Positions 37,463 to 48,689 of a stretch of DNA of 64,000 nucleotides are shown one piece after another (within the stretch, counting starts at the first letter, position 1; the number at the start of each line of letters is the position of its first letter). The stretch is from Nocardioides perillae (GTDB lineage: Bacteria; Actinomycetota; Actinomycetes; Propionibacteriales; Nocardioidaceae): the NCBI RefSeq assembly GCF_013409425.1, contig NZ_JACCAC010000001.1:3100001-3164000 (forward strand), in the 5' to 3' direction. Below the pieces are notes generated by a model that saw nothing but the letters and a program-made list of their open reading frames with translations, had not been told where the DNA came from and did no database searches. Position numbers and translations under genes: made by a program.

Positions 37463-39720
<2,258 letters not shown>

Positions 39721-39737
<17 letters not shown>

Positions 39738-40365
39738 GCAGCCGCGCCACCTGGGCGGCCGCGGCCGCGACCTGCGGGCCCACGCGGTCGACCTCGAGCT
39801 CACCGAGGGTGACGATGCCGACGCTGGCCTCGAGGCCGTCGACGCCGCGCACCGCGGCCGCGACGCCGCGCGCGCCCGGCTGCAGCTCGCCGTACGTCGC
39901 GACCCACGGCGGGCCCTCCGGCTCGCGCCCGGCGAGCACCGCCCGCCCGGCCGCGCCCTGGCGCAGCGGGTGGCGCGCGCCCACGCGGTAGGAGACGTGG
40001 AAGTCGGTCCAGGTCGGCTCGACCACCGCGAGCGCGAGCGCCTCCTCGCCCTCCGCGATCGTCAGGTGGGCCGTGCAGCCCACGGCCTCGGCGAGGTCGC
40101 GGAGGACCGGCACGCCGACCTCGCGCAGCGCCGGGTGCACCGAGGCGGCCAGGCGCAGGGCGCCGAGCCCGACGTGGAGGCGGCCGCGCGGGTCGCGGCG
40201 CACCAGCGCGTGGCACTCGAGGGTGGCGACGAGGCGGTAGGTGACGGTGCGGTTGACCCCCAGCGCCGCCGCGAGCTCGGTGACGGTCAGGCCCCCCGTG
40301 GTCTCGCCCAGGACCTGCAGCGCGCGCAGGCCGCGGTCGAGGGTCTGGGAGGTCTCCGCCACCAT
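39721..40365 (-). CDS. IclR family transcriptional regulator
   Basis: A 214-residue regulator with an N-terminal winged HTH (TLDRGLRALQVLGETTGGLTVTELAAALGVNRTVTYRLVATLECHAL) and a GAF-like effector domain (GCTAHLTIAEGEEALALAVVEP, HPLRQGAAGRAVLAG, GVDGLEASVGIVTLG). It is shorter than the usual 250 residues. IclR members often control aromatic or homogentisate catabolism, which fits the hppD neighbourhood, but the target is not shown. Confidence 0.9.
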
Positions 40366-40415
40366 GGCCGGAGCCTAGCCAGCGGCGCGGTGCCCGCCCC
40401 CCACCCTGCGAGCCG

Positions 40416-42269
40416 TCACGAGGTCTTGCGCAGGGCCCACTCGCGGATGCGGTCGATGCGGGCGTGGAGCTGCTCGGCGGTGGCGACCGCGGCCGCCGGC
40501 CCGCCGCACTCCTTGCGCAGCGCGGCGTGGGTGACGCCGTGCGGCTGGCCCGTGCGGTGGTGCCACGCGGCGACCAGCCCGTTGAGCTCGCGCCGCAGCA
40601 CCGCGAGCTGCTCGTGGGTGCTCACCTCGGCGACGGTGTCGGCCTCGCGGCCCCGCGCGGCCGCGGCGCGCGCGGCGTCGCGCGCCGCCTGCTTCTGCTG
40701 CTCGGCCCGCTCGCTCTGGCGCGAGTGCAGCAGCTCGCGCACCTGGTCGGGCTCGAGCAACCCGGGGATGCCGAGGAAGTCCATCTCCTCGTCCGACCCC
40801 ACGTGCACCTCGCCGGCGTGGCCGAACTCGCCCCCGTCGTAGAGCACCCGGTCGAAGGTGGCCTGCGACCCCAGGGCCTCGTAGGACTGCTCCAGCTCGG
40901 CCGAGGCCGCCTCGGAGGCGTTGGCGCGGTCGAGGAGGTCCTGCTCGGCGGCGAAGAGGTCGTCCTCGTCGGTCACCTTCCGTCCGAGCACGTGGTCGCG
41001 CTCGACCTCCATCTCGGAGGCGAAGCCGAGCAGCGAGGGCACCGAGGGCAGGAAGACCGACGCGGTCTCGCCCCGCTTCCGGGCGCGGACGAAGCGGCCG
41101 ACGGCCTGGGCGAAGAACAGCGGGGTGCCGGTGGTGGTGGCGTAGACACCGACGGCGAGGCGCGGCACGTCGACGCCCTCGGAGACCATGCGCACCGCCA
41201 CCATCCACCGGTCCTCCGACGTCGCGAAGGCGGCGATCTTCTTCGACGCCGCCTTCTCGTCGGAGAGCACGACCACGGGCGCCTCGCCGGAGATGGCCCG
41301 CAGCAGCTTGGCGTAGGCACGCGCGGAGTCCTGGTCGGTGGCGATCACCAGGCCGCCGGCGTCGGGCACGTGACGCCGCACCTCCGTGAGCCGCCGGTCG
41401 GCGGCCTCGAGCACCGACGGCATCCAGGAGCCCTGGGGGTCGAGCGCCGTGCGCAGCGCGTGGGCGGTCATGTCCTTGGTCAGCGGCTCGCCCAGGCGGG
41501 CGGCCACCTCGTCGCCCGCACGCGTGCGCCACTGCATCTCGCCGCTGTAGGCGAGGAAGAGCACCGGGCGCACCACGTGGTCGGCGAGCGCGTGGGCGTA
41601 GCCGTAGGTGAAGTCGGCGACCGAGCGCGGCACCCCGTCGTCGCCGGGGGCGTAGGTGACGAAGGGGATCGGGTTGACGTCGGAGCGGAAGGGCGTGCCC
41701 GTGAGCGCCAGGCGGCGCGTCGCGGGGTCGAAGGCCTCGCGCACCCCCTCGCCCCACGACAGCGCGTCGCCGGCGTGGTGCACCTCGTCGAGGATCACCA
41801 GCGTCTTGGTGCGCTCGGTGCGGATGCGCATGGCCAGCGGGTTGACCGCGACACCGGCGTAGGTGACCGCGATGCCGACGTAGTCACCCGACGTGCGGCC
41901 CTTGCCCGCGGCGTACGTCGGGTCGATCGGGATGCCCGCCCGCGCGGCGGCCTCGGCCCACTGCACCTTGAGGTGCTCGGTCGGCGCTACGACGGTGACG
42001 CGGTCGACGACCCGGCGACCGAGCAGCTCGGCGGCGACGCTGAGGGCGAAGGTGGTCTTGCCCGCGCCCGGCGTCGCGACCGCGAGGAAGTCGCGCGGCT
42101 GCTCGGTGAAGTACTTCGTCATCGCCGCGGCCTGCCAGGCGCGCAGCGACCCAGCCGTGCCCCAGGCCGCCCGGTCGGGGTAGGCCGGCGGCAGCGCCGG
42201 CGACGGCGCGGGTGCCGGGTCGGGTGCGGCGGTGAAGAGGTCGGGCACGTCGGGCTGCGCGCCCGTCAC
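40416..42269 (-). CDS. DEAD/DEAH-box helicase (superfamily 2)
   Basis: A 617-residue SF2 helicase: Walker A VATPGAGKTTFALSV, DExH motif VILDEVHHAGD, SAT-like LTGTPFRSD, and motif VI FFAQAVGRFVRARKRGET. The C-terminal third is a charged helical region (QSERAEQQKQAARDAARAAAARGR) as in the actinobacterial relatives. GTG at 42269 overlaps the stop of the DUF3039 gene (GTGA). This DUF3039-helicase pair is conserved in actinobacteria; substrate DNA or RNA unknown. Confidence 0.92.
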   Translation of the reverse strand: MTGAQPDVPDLFTAAPDPAPAPSPALPPAYPDRAAWGTAGSLRAWQAAAMTKYFTEQPRDFLAVATPGAGKTTFALSVAAELLGRRVVDRVTVVAPTEHLKVQWAEAAARAGIPIDPTYAAGKGRTSGDYVGIAVTYAGVAVNPLAMRIRTERTKTLVILDEVHHAGDALSWGEGVREAFDPATRRLALTGTPFRSDVNPIPFVTYAPGDDGVPRSVADFTYGYAHALADHVVRPVLFLAYSGEMQWRTRAGDEVAARLGEPLTKDMTAHALRTALDPQGSWMPSVLEAADRRLTEVRRHVPDAGGLVIATDQDSARAYAKLLRAISGEAPVVVLSDEKAASKKIAAFATSEDRWMVAVRMVSEGVDVPRLAVGVYATTTGTPLFFAQAVGRFVRARKRGETASVFLPSVPSLLGFASEMEVERDHVLGRKVTDEDDLFAAEQDLLDRANASEAASAELEQSYEALGSQATFDRVLYDGGEFGHAGEVHVGSDEEMDFLGIPGLLEPDQVRELLHSRQSERAEQQKQAARDAARAAAARGREADTVAEVSTHEQLAVLRRELNGLVAAWHHRTGQPHGVTHAALRKECGGPAAAVATAEQLHARIDRIREWALRKTS

Positions 42270-42541
42270 GCGTCTCCCTCGCCGGAGCCGCCGCCCTTCA
42301 TCGACTCCCAGATCTCCTTGCAGTCCGGGCAGACGGGGTACTTCTCCGGGGCTCGGCTGGGCACCCACACCTTGCCGCAGAGGGCCACCACCGGGGTGCC
42401 CATGACCATCGCCTCGGTCAGCTTGTCCTTCGGCACGTAGTGCGAGAACCGCTCGTGGTCGCCCTCGTCGGTGGGGACGGTGCGCCGGTCCTCCAGGACG
42501 TCGGTGCCGCCGGACCCGAATCCGATCGTGGGGTTGCTCAT
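42266..42541 (-). CDS. DUF3039 domain zinc-binding protein
   Basis: A 91-residue protein. FSHYVPKDKLTEAMVMGTPVVALCGKVWVP and PVCPDCKEIWESM give three cysteines plus a histidine fit for a zinc site. Family role unknown, but it is always linked to the helicase that follows with a four-base overlap. ATG at 42541. Confidence 0.92.
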   Translation of the reverse strand: MSNPTIGFGSGGTDVLEDRRTVPTDEGDHERFSHYVPKDKLTEAMVMGTPVVALCGKVWVPSRAPEKYPVCPDCKEIWESMKGGGSGEGDA

Positions 42542-42576
42542 GGTGGGCCAGTCTAGGTCAGGGAGGTCGTCGGCGT

Positions 42577-43134
42577 TCAGTTGAGCGCGGGGTCCGCGGG
42601 GCGGGTGGCCTGCCAGGCCAGCTCCCCGGGCTGGCGGCGCAGCACGTCGCGGCGCAGGGCGCGCGTGTCGGCGCGGAAGGCGTCGCCGGGCTCGCCGGGC
42701 ACGACGTACCAGCTGCCCTCCTCGACCTCGGCCTCGAGCTGGCCGGCACCCCAGCCGGCGTAGCCGGCGAAGACGCGCAGGTCGCGCAGGGCGGCGCCGA
42801 CGACGGCGACGGGCGCGTCGAGGTCGACGACCCCGACCTCGCCGAGCACCGCGCGGAACCCGGGCGGCGCCGCCGTCGGGTCGGCGAGCCGGCCGACGGC
42901 CAGGGCCCCCTCGGTGCTGACGGGTCCACCGCGGAAGAGCACCTCGGGCTCGGAGGCGGCCTCGCCCCACTCCCCCAGCACGTCGCCGACCAGCACCGGA
43001 GAGGGCCGGTTGACCACCACGCCCAGCGCACCGTCGGCGTCGACGTCGAGCAGCAGCACGACGGCGTCGGCGAAGTTCGGGTCGAGCAGCTCCGGCGTCG
43101 CCACCAGCAGCAGGCCCGCCGACAGTTCGCTCAC
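42577..43134 (-). CDS. YqgE/AlgH family protein (UPF0301)
   Basis: A 185-residue cytoplasmic protein with the family sequence ATPELLDPNFADAVVLLLDVDADGALGVVVNRP, FRGGPVSTEGALAVGRL and FAGYAGWGAGQLEAEVEEGSWYVVP. Its molecular function is not settled. GTG start at 43134. It lies 35 bases upstream of the DUF3039 gene on the same strand. Confidence 0.92.
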   Translation of the reverse strand: MSELSAGLLLVATPELLDPNFADAVVLLLDVDADGALGVVVNRPSPVLVGDVLGEWGEAASEPEVLFRGGPVSTEGALAVGRLADPTAAPPGFRAVLGEVGVVDLDAPVAVVGAALRDLRVFAGYAGWGAGQLEAEVEEGSWYVVPGEPGDAFRADTRALRRDVLRRQPGELAWQATRPADPALN

Positions 43135-43162
43135 GCGTCCATGATGCCCCAGCGGGGCGCGA

Positions 43163-43190
43163 CGGGCGGGCGGCCACGGCCGCCCGCCCG
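43163..43190 (-). terminator. GC-rich hairpin after the 43202-43738 gene
   Basis: CGGGCGGGCGGCC and its perfect complement with only two bases between, just past the stop at 43202 and before the YqgE gene. Probably a terminator without a U-run. Confidence 0.6.
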
Positions 43191-43201
43191 CCGCAGGCGG
43201 G

Positions 43202-43738
43202 TCAGGCGGCGAGCGTGCGCAGCCGGTGGAGGAGGTGGTCGATCACGCGCGGCTGGTGACGGGTGACGCTCACCTCCGGCTGGGCGACCAGGGTGTCGCG
43301 GGCCCGCTCGGCGATGGCGCGGCCCACGCGGGCGGCGACGTCGTCGGCAGTGCTGCTGCGCCCGGCCATCAGCGCGAGCAGGACGTGCTCCTTGGCCGCC
43401 GCCTTCTCGAGCGCCGCGACGACGTCCGGGTCGGGGTGGGCGGCGAGGGCGCGGTCGAGGACCGAGCGCACCCCGGCCAGGTCGCGCGCCGTGGACTGCC
43501 AGGCGCGCACCACGGCGGCCTCCAGGTCCAGGGGCTGGGAGGCGAGCTCGCCCTCGATGCGGCCGGCGAGGCGGGTGTGCCACTTCAGCGACAGCGCGCC
43601 GAGCAGGTCGAGGTCGTCGCGGAAGGTCTCGCTGACCCCGGCCACGTCGGTGGGGAGGATGCCGTCGCGGCGCTGGTCGGCGCGCTCGACGACGGTGCGG
43701 AGGACGTCTCCGCGGCGGTGATAGGACGTCCAGGTCAT
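43202..43738 (-). CDS. Conserved helical protein of unknown function
   Basis: A 178-residue soluble protein, mostly alpha-helical by eye (RRGDVLRTVVERADQRRDGILPTDV; LGALSLKWHTRLAGRIEGEL; LEAAVVRAWQSTARDLAGVRSVLDRAL; EKAAAKEHVLLALMAGR). No catalytic motif or membrane segment. ATG at 43738, divergent from a TetR-type regulator across a region with repeated TACC-N3-GGTA dyads, so it may be its target. Family not recognised. Confidence 0.7.
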   Translation of the reverse strand: MTWTSYHRRGDVLRTVVERADQRRDGILPTDVAGVSETFRDDLDLLGALSLKWHTRLAGRIEGELASQPLDLEAAVVRAWQSTARDLAGVRSVLDRALAAHPDPDVVAALEKAAAKEHVLLALMAGRSSTADDVAARVGRAIAERARDTLVAQPEVSVTRHQPRVIDHLLHRLRTLAA

Positions 43739-43776
43739 GGTTGCTCCTACTCGGGGTTCACCTTCGTACTCTCGGT

Positions 43777-43809
43777 ACGTACCCACGGTAGGCAGACGTA
43801 CCCGCGGTA
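43777..43809. promoter_or_regulatory. Duplicated dyad, probable TetR-type operator
   Basis: ACGTACCCACGGTA (43777-43790) and ACGTACCCGCGGTA (43796-43809), 13 of 14 bases the same, start to start 19 bases. Each includes a TACC-N3-GGTA dyad. It lies between the divergent 43738 gene and the TetR gene, 40 to 110 bases from either start. Confidence 0.6.
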
Positions 43810-43918
43810 TCCAACGTCCGGCGCGGTGACCCTCGGCACAGGACCGGTGATGTGCGCAACAGGGCTCGCAGGTGACCCCCACCACACCGGCCCGGCGCGC
43901 GAACCTAGACTGGCCGGC

Positions 43919-44734
43919 ATGCCGAAGCCCGCAGCCTCCAAGCTGCTGCGCCCGAAGGTCCCGTCCGTGCCCGGCGCGAGCCGCCGCCAGCAGTACTCCG
44001 CCTCCACCAAGCGCGCCCTTGTCGACGTCGCCGAGGAGCTCTTCACCGAGAACGGCTACGCCGGCACGTCCCTCGACGCGATCGTCGCGGGCGCACGGGT
44101 CACGAAGGGCGCGCTCTACCACCACTTCAGCGGCAAGCAGGCGCTCTTCGAGGCGGTCTTCGAGCGGGTCGAGGCCGACGCGACCAAGCGCGTCACGAAG
44201 GCGCTCAAGGGACACCGTGACCCCTGGGAGAAGGCGCTGGCCGGCCTGCGCTGCTTCCTCGAGGTCGTGAAGCAGCCGACCTACCGCCGCGTCGTGGTGC
44301 AGGACGGTCCGGCCGTGCTCGGCTACGAGCGCTTCCGCGAGCAGGAGGAGCGCTCGACCTTCTCCACCGTGCTCGACATCGTGCGCTCCGCCCTCAGCGC
44401 CGGCGCGTGGGACCTCGACGAGGAGATGGTCGAGACCTTCAGCCGGATCTTCTTCGGTGCCATGTCGTCGGCCGGCGAGCACGTCGCCAGCAGCGACGAT
44501 CCCGCCGCTGCCGCCGTGCGCGTCGAGACCGCGATCGGCCTCATCCTCGCGGGGCTGCGCGCGCTGGTCGAGTCGGGCGGGGGCAACCCGACCGCCGAGG
44601 ACGGTGAGGCGGGCGCCGAGCTCCCGGACGGGGTGCTCGACGACGCGATCGACGACGACCCCGACCTCGACCCCGACGCGGGCGAGGACGCCGCCGACGA
44701 GGACGGCGAGGACGGGGAGGACCCCCGGGCCTGA
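43919..44734 (+). CDS. TetR family transcriptional regulator with acidic tail
   Basis: A 271-residue regulator. HTH at about 25-75: ALVDVAEELFTENGYAGTSLDAIVAGARVTKGALYHHFSGKQALFEAVF. The C-terminal ligand domain ends near residue 220, followed by an unusual tail of about 45 residues rich in Asp and Glu (DDAIDDDPDLDPDAGEDAAD). ATG at 43919. The duplicated dyad upstream is a likely autoregulatory site. Confidence 0.9.
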   Translation: MPKPAASKLLRPKVPSVPGASRRQQYSASTKRALVDVAEELFTENGYAGTSLDAIVAGARVTKGALYHHFSGKQALFEAVFERVEADATKRVTKALKGHRDPWEKALAGLRCFLEVVKQPTYRRVVVQDGPAVLGYERFREQEERSTFSTVLDIVRSALSAGAWDLDEEMVETFSRIFFGAMSSAGEHVASSDDPAAAAVRVETAIGLILAGLRALVESGGGNPTAEDGEAGAELPDGVLDDAIDDDPDLDPDAGEDAADEDGEDGEDPRA

Positions 44735-44747
44735 GCCCGGCCCCGGG

Positions 44748-45821
44748 TCAGCGACCGACGCGCACGTCGCCGCCGTCACGCGGCACGAGCTCGATCCAGG
44801 TGTGCCCGGCGGGCACGCGCAGCGGCCCCTGCGGGGTGCGCAGCGTCAGCGGCGCTCCGAGGCCCTGCTTGCTCCACGTGCCGCGCACCATCCGGCCGCC
44901 GTGGAAGAGCATCGCGGCGCCCGTGCCCTGGAACTTCGTCTCCGGCACGAAGTTGCCGGCCGGGTCGCGGTAGCCCGCGTCGCCGACCTCGACCCGGAGC
45001 ACGAGCACGGTGTCGGCCTCGAACTGCTCGTCGGGAGCGGCGTAGGACCCGACGTTGCGGTAGGTGCCGCGGCCGAACTCCCAGGTCGTGGTGTGGCTGC
45101 CGAAGAACGCCTCGAGGCGGCGGGCCGGGCGGCCCTGCGGCACGTCCTCCGGGGTGCCCCACTCGAGGTAGGCCGCCGGGTCGGGCGCGGACTTCCGCGC
45201 CCGGGTGCCGATGTCGGCGAGGTCGGCCATCAGGTTGTACGGCGCGGAGCGGGCGCCGTCGCGGAAGACGCCAGGAGCGCCCTCACCGATGAAGGTGATG
45301 CCCGCCTGCTGGACGCGGCGGATGGTGACGGGGGCCGCGCCGGAGGTCACGACGGTGGCCTTCGCCGGCGTCACGATGCCGATGTCGGAGGCGCGCATCG
45401 AGCGCACCGGCCCGACGACCTGCGGCAGCCGGGTGTGGAAGAAGGCGGCGAGGCGGGTGGTGCCGCCCTCGACGAGCTCCTCGACGACGAGGTCGGCGCG
45501 GTGCAGGCCGCGCTGCGGGGCGCTGGAGGCGGTGTTGTCGATCTTGACGACGTAGGCGGGGTGGGGCTGGTCGGCATCGCCGCCACCCTCGACCTCGAGT
45601 CCCGTCAGCGGCCAGGTGGCCGGCTCCTGCGGGGCCGCCGCGCTGGTGGGCTCGTCACCCGCCGGCTCCTCCTGGCCACCCTCGTCGCCGCCTCCGCCGC
45701 AGCCGGCCAGCACCAGGCCGGAGACCAGCAGCGGGGTGAGCACCCGGGCCGCGCGCACAGTGCGGGGCGCACGGGGCCCGCGGAGGGCGCGCGGGGCGGG
45801 GCGGGCGGGCAGGTGCTGCAC
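44748..45821 (-). CDS. DUF3048 domain lipoprotein (YerB-like)
   Basis: A 357-residue predicted lipoprotein: long basic n-region, lipobox LVLAGCGG (lipidation Cys near 42), acidic linker, then DUF3048 (YVVKIDNTASSAPQRGLHRADLVVEELVEGGTTRLAAFF, VGPVRSMRASDIGI). The C-terminal part has VLVLRVE and a WIELVP ending. Function unknown; homologues sit on the cell surface. GTG start with a GGAG site. Confidence 0.9.
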   Translation of the reverse strand: MQHLPARPAPRALRGPRAPRTVRAARVLTPLLVSGLVLAGCGGGGDEGGQEEPAGDEPTSAAAPQEPATWPLTGLEVEGGGDADQPHPAYVVKIDNTASSAPQRGLHRADLVVEELVEGGTTRLAAFFHTRLPQVVGPVRSMRASDIGIVTPAKATVVTSGAAPVTIRRVQQAGITFIGEGAPGVFRDGARSAPYNLMADLADIGTRARKSAPDPAAYLEWGTPEDVPQGRPARRLEAFFGSHTTTWEFGRGTYRNVGSYAAPDEQFEADTVLVLRVEVGDAGYRDPAGNFVPETKFQGTGAAMLFHGGRMVRGTWSKQGLGAPLTLRTPQGPLRVPAGHTWIELVPRDGGDVRVGR

Positions 45822-45888
45822 GGGGACTCCGGTCTGTCAGGGGGGTGGCGGCCCGCCGGGCGGACCGCAGCCGATTGTGCGTGACGCA

Positions 45889-45922
45889 GGTCGGCCGGGC
45901 ACGCAGGCGCGCCCGGCCGACC
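45889..45922 (-). terminator. Terminator hairpin after fabG
   Basis: GGTCGGCCGGGC and its perfect complement separated by ten bases, 34 bases past the fabG stop and before the DUF3048 gene. No U-run. Confidence 0.65.
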
Positions 45923-45955
45923 GGTGGGTGGGACGCCTCGCGCCCCGCGGAGCGG

Positions 45956-46723
45956 TCAGCCGAGCTTGGCGCCGCCGTCGACGTACAGCGTCTGGCCGGT
46001 GATGTAGGAGGCCTCGTCGCTGGCGAGGAAGGCGACCGCGGCCGCGATGTCCTCGGGGAAGCCGACGCGCTTGACCGGGTTGGCCTCGGCGGCGTGCTTG
46101 CGGAACTCCTCGACGTCCATCTTGAGGCGGGCAGCCGTGGCGTCGGTCATCTCGGTGGCGATGAAGCCGGGGGCGACCGCGTTGGCGTTGATGCCGAAGG
46201 GGCCGAGCTCGATGCCGAGGGTGCGGGTGAAGCCCTGGATGCCCATCTTGGCGGCGGAGTAGTTGGCCTGGCCGCGGTTGCCCAGCGCGGAGACGCTGGA
46301 GATGTTGACGACCTTGCCGTACTTCTGCTCGACGAAGTGCTTCTGGGCGGCCTTCGTCATGAGGAAGGCGCCCTTGAGGTGCACGCCCATGACGAGGTCC
46401 CAGTCGTCCTCCGTCATCTTGAACAGCAGGTTGTCGCGGGTGATGCCGGCGTTGTTGACCAGCACGTGGATGCCGCCGAGCTCGGTCACGACCCGCTCGA
46501 CCGCGGCGTCGACCGACGCGGCATCGCTGACGTCGCAGCCGATGCCGACGGCCTTCGCCCCGTCGACCAGCTCGAGGCGGCCCGCGGCGTCGGCGGCGGC
46601 CGCCTCGTCGAGGTCGACGATGGCGACCGAGGCGCCCTCGGCGGCGAAGCGGGTGGCGGTGCCGAAGCCGATGCCGCGCGCGGCACCCGTGATGACGACG
46701 ACGCGTCCGTCGAAACGACCCAT
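45956..46723 (-). CDS. fabG: 3-oxoacyl-ACP reductase (FabG-type SDR)
   Basis: A 255-residue short-chain dehydrogenase: cofactor motif TGAARGIGFG, NNAGITRD, catalytic Ser in ISSVSALGN and Tyr/Lys in YSAAKMG, and PGFIATEMT. This is the set expected for FabG, which reduces 3-oxoacyl-ACP in fatty acid synthesis. Several paralogues usually exist, so a role in another acyl pathway is possible. ATG at 46723. Confidence 0.9.
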   Translation of the reverse strand: MGRFDGRVVVITGAARGIGFGTATRFAAEGASVAIVDLDEAAAADAAGRLELVDGAKAVGIGCDVSDAASVDAAVERVVTELGGIHVLVNNAGITRDNLLFKMTEDDWDLVMGVHLKGAFLMTKAAQKHFVEQKYGKVVNISSVSALGNRGQANYSAAKMGIQGFTRTLGIELGPFGINANAVAPGFIATEMTDATAARLKMDVEEFRKHAAEANPVKRVGFPEDIAAAVAFLASDEASYITGQTLYVDGGAKLG

Positions 46724-46791
46724 GTGCACTCCTGAGGTGTGTGGCCGGGCGGCCCTGCGGTGGGCGCCCCGGGGCCCGGGCGGGCCGCCGG

Positions 46792-47217
46792 TCACTCTAG
46801 GGCGGCGCCCAGGGCGGCGCGGAGACGGGCGGCGTAGGCGGCCCGCTCCTCGTCGTCGTCGTAGCGGGTGCGGGGCCAGAAGAAGCCGCGCAGGCCGTCG
46901 CCCTTGGTGCGCGGCACGACGTGCAGGTGCAGGTGGGGCACCGACTGGCTCACCACGTTGTTGACCGCCATGAAGGAGCCCTGCGCGCCGAGCGCCTCGA
47001 CCACCGCGTCGCCGAGTCGCTGGGCGGCGGCGAGGAACGGCACACCCAGGTCGGGGGGCAGCTCGGGCAGGGTGACGACGTGGGTGCGCGGCGCCAGGAG
47101 CACGTGGCCCTTGAAGACCGGCCGGGTGTCGAGGAAGGCGACCACGTGCTCCTCGCGCAGCACCTCGGCCGCCGGCAGGTCGCCGGCGACGATGCCGCAG
47201 AAGGTGCAGTCGGCCAC
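46792..47217 (-). CDS. HIT family nucleotide hydrolase
   Basis: A 141-residue histidine-triad protein. N-terminal CTFCGIVAGDLPAAEV and the HIT motif VPHLHLHVVPR are intact; C-terminal region RGFFWPRTRYDDDEE as in actinobacterial HINT-like proteins. Hydrolyses nucleoside phosphoramidates or dinucleotides in the family. GTG at 47217. Lies between fabG and the M15 peptidase on one strand. Confidence 0.93.
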   Translation of the reverse strand: MADCTFCGIVAGDLPAAEVLREEHVVAFLDTRPVFKGHVLLAPRTHVVTLPELPPDLGVPFLAAAQRLGDAVVEALGAQGSFMAVNNVVSQSVPHLHLHVVPRTKGDGLRGFFWPRTRYDDDEERAAYAARLRAALGAALE

Positions 47218-47243
47218 GGCCCGGTCCCCTCTCGCCTGTGCCG

Positions 47244-48689
47244 TCAGTGGCAGGTGCCGGCGCCGTCGGTGCAGCCGCGCGGGGCGATGACCCGGCCGCT
47301 GCCGCGCACGGCGTCGAAGTGCTGGGAGTCGCCGACGCCGTAGGTCCAGCGGAAGCCGTGCGAGAGCCAGACCCGCAGGACGGGGTGGCTGCGCGAGCGC
47401 CACGCCACGCGGGGGTGGCTGCGCCGGGCCCACCACGCGTTGGGCGTCCAGCCCGTGCGGCTGAGGTAGGGGTTCTCCCACGGGTTGACGTCGACCGACC
47501 CGCCGTAGGCGTGCGGGCTGCGCGCGCTGGGGTTGTTGACGACCGTGCGGCAGTTGAAGCCCGAGGTGTTGTCGGCGGCCATGGAGCGGTAGTCGTTGCC
47601 ACCGCGCAGCTTGGCGGAGTAGCCGAACCGGTCCACGCGGTACATCGCGCGGATCGGCAGCCGCTGGCGGTGCATCGCGGTGAAGGCGGCGGCGGTGCGC
47701 TGGGCCGCCCACGCCGCGACCACGACCTCCCCGCGGTGGCGGTAGCCGTCGAAGCCCCAGTAGTTGACGCGCACCAGCCGGAGCCCGGCGCGTCCGACCG
47801 GACAGCCGGGGCGCCAGCTGACGCCGGTCATGCTCGACCACACGCCGTCGGGGATGCGGGTGACGCGGGCGTCGGCCCCGGCGGTCGTGGCGCGCGGCTG
47901 CGGCGGCAGGGTGATGCGCGGGCGCGGGGCCCCGGCAGGCAGGCGCACGGGGACGCCCGGCGGCAGGTTGTCGACGGCGCGCACCGGGCTGGTGCCGCCG
48001 CCCACCCACGGCAGTGCCCGGGCCACCGCGCGGTAGCGGGTGTCGACGCGCGGGCGCTGGCGCAGCACGGCGCGGCCGTCGTCGCCGGTGCGGACGCGGC
48101 CGACCTCGACCCAGCGGCCACCGGCGCGGCGCTGCACCGACACCCAGCCGCTGACCGGGTCGCCCGACCCGGCCCGCCAGCCCACCACCAGGTCGATGCT
48201 GCGCTCGTCGACGACCGTCCGCGGCGCGGACAGGGTGACGGTGCCCTGCCGGCGCACGAGCGGCGCGGTCGCCGCGGCCTGGCTCGGGGCGTACGCCGGG
48301 TCGTCGGGCGCGCTCGGGTCCGCCGGCTCGCCGTCGAAGCGGGCACGGAAGGCGTTGGTGGCCGGGGTGCGGGCCACCGTCGCGGTCGTCGAGGCGGCTC
48401 CGGTCTCGTCGGTCGTGACCGTGGCCAGCGGCGCCCAGGTGCCGTCGCCGGTGGCGCGCTCCAGCTCGACCTCGCGACCGGCGAGCGGCGCCCCGTCGGC
48501 CGTGAGCGTCACGGTGAGCGTCGTGGGGGCGCCCTCCTTGGCCGGCGTCGCGCGCAGCGCCGTCGTGGTCGCGACCTCGTCGGCCGCGGCCGCGGGGACC
48601 GCGAGCGCGGGCAGGAGCACCGCGAGCGCGGTGAGCACCGCGGCGACGAGCGCAGCAGGGACGGGTCGAGCGGGGCGGCCGACGGCCAT
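47244..48689 (-). CDS. Secreted M15-type D-Ala-D-Ala carboxypeptidase-like protein
   Basis: A 481-residue exported protein: signal peptide (to about 38), two beta-rich Ig-like modules (ATTTALRATPAKEGAPTTLTVTLTADG... and VTLSAPRTVVDERSIDLVVGWRAG), and a C-terminal peptidase M15_4 domain. The zinc motif SPHAYGGSVDVNPWENPY supplies His and Asp, and DSQHFD the last His. Acts on peptidoglycan peptides. ATG at 48689 chosen because GGGAG sits at correct spacing; the GTG six bases earlier has none. Confidence 0.9.
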   Translation of the reverse strand: MAVGRPARPVPAALVAAVLTALAVLLPALAVPAAAADEVATTTALRATPAKEGAPTTLTVTLTADGAPLAGREVELERATGDGTWAPLATVTTDETGAASTTATVARTPATNAFRARFDGEPADPSAPDDPAYAPSQAAATAPLVRRQGTVTLSAPRTVVDERSIDLVVGWRAGSGDPVSGWVSVQRRAGGRWVEVGRVRTGDDGRAVLRQRPRVDTRYRAVARALPWVGGGTSPVRAVDNLPPGVPVRLPAGAPRPRITLPPQPRATTAGADARVTRIPDGVWSSMTGVSWRPGCPVGRAGLRLVRVNYWGFDGYRHRGEVVVAAWAAQRTAAAFTAMHRQRLPIRAMYRVDRFGYSAKLRGGNDYRSMAADNTSGFNCRTVVNNPSARSPHAYGGSVDVNPWENPYLSRTGWTPNAWWARRSHPRVAWRSRSHPVLRVWLSHGFRWTYGVGDSQHFDAVRGSGRVIAPRGCTDGAGTCH

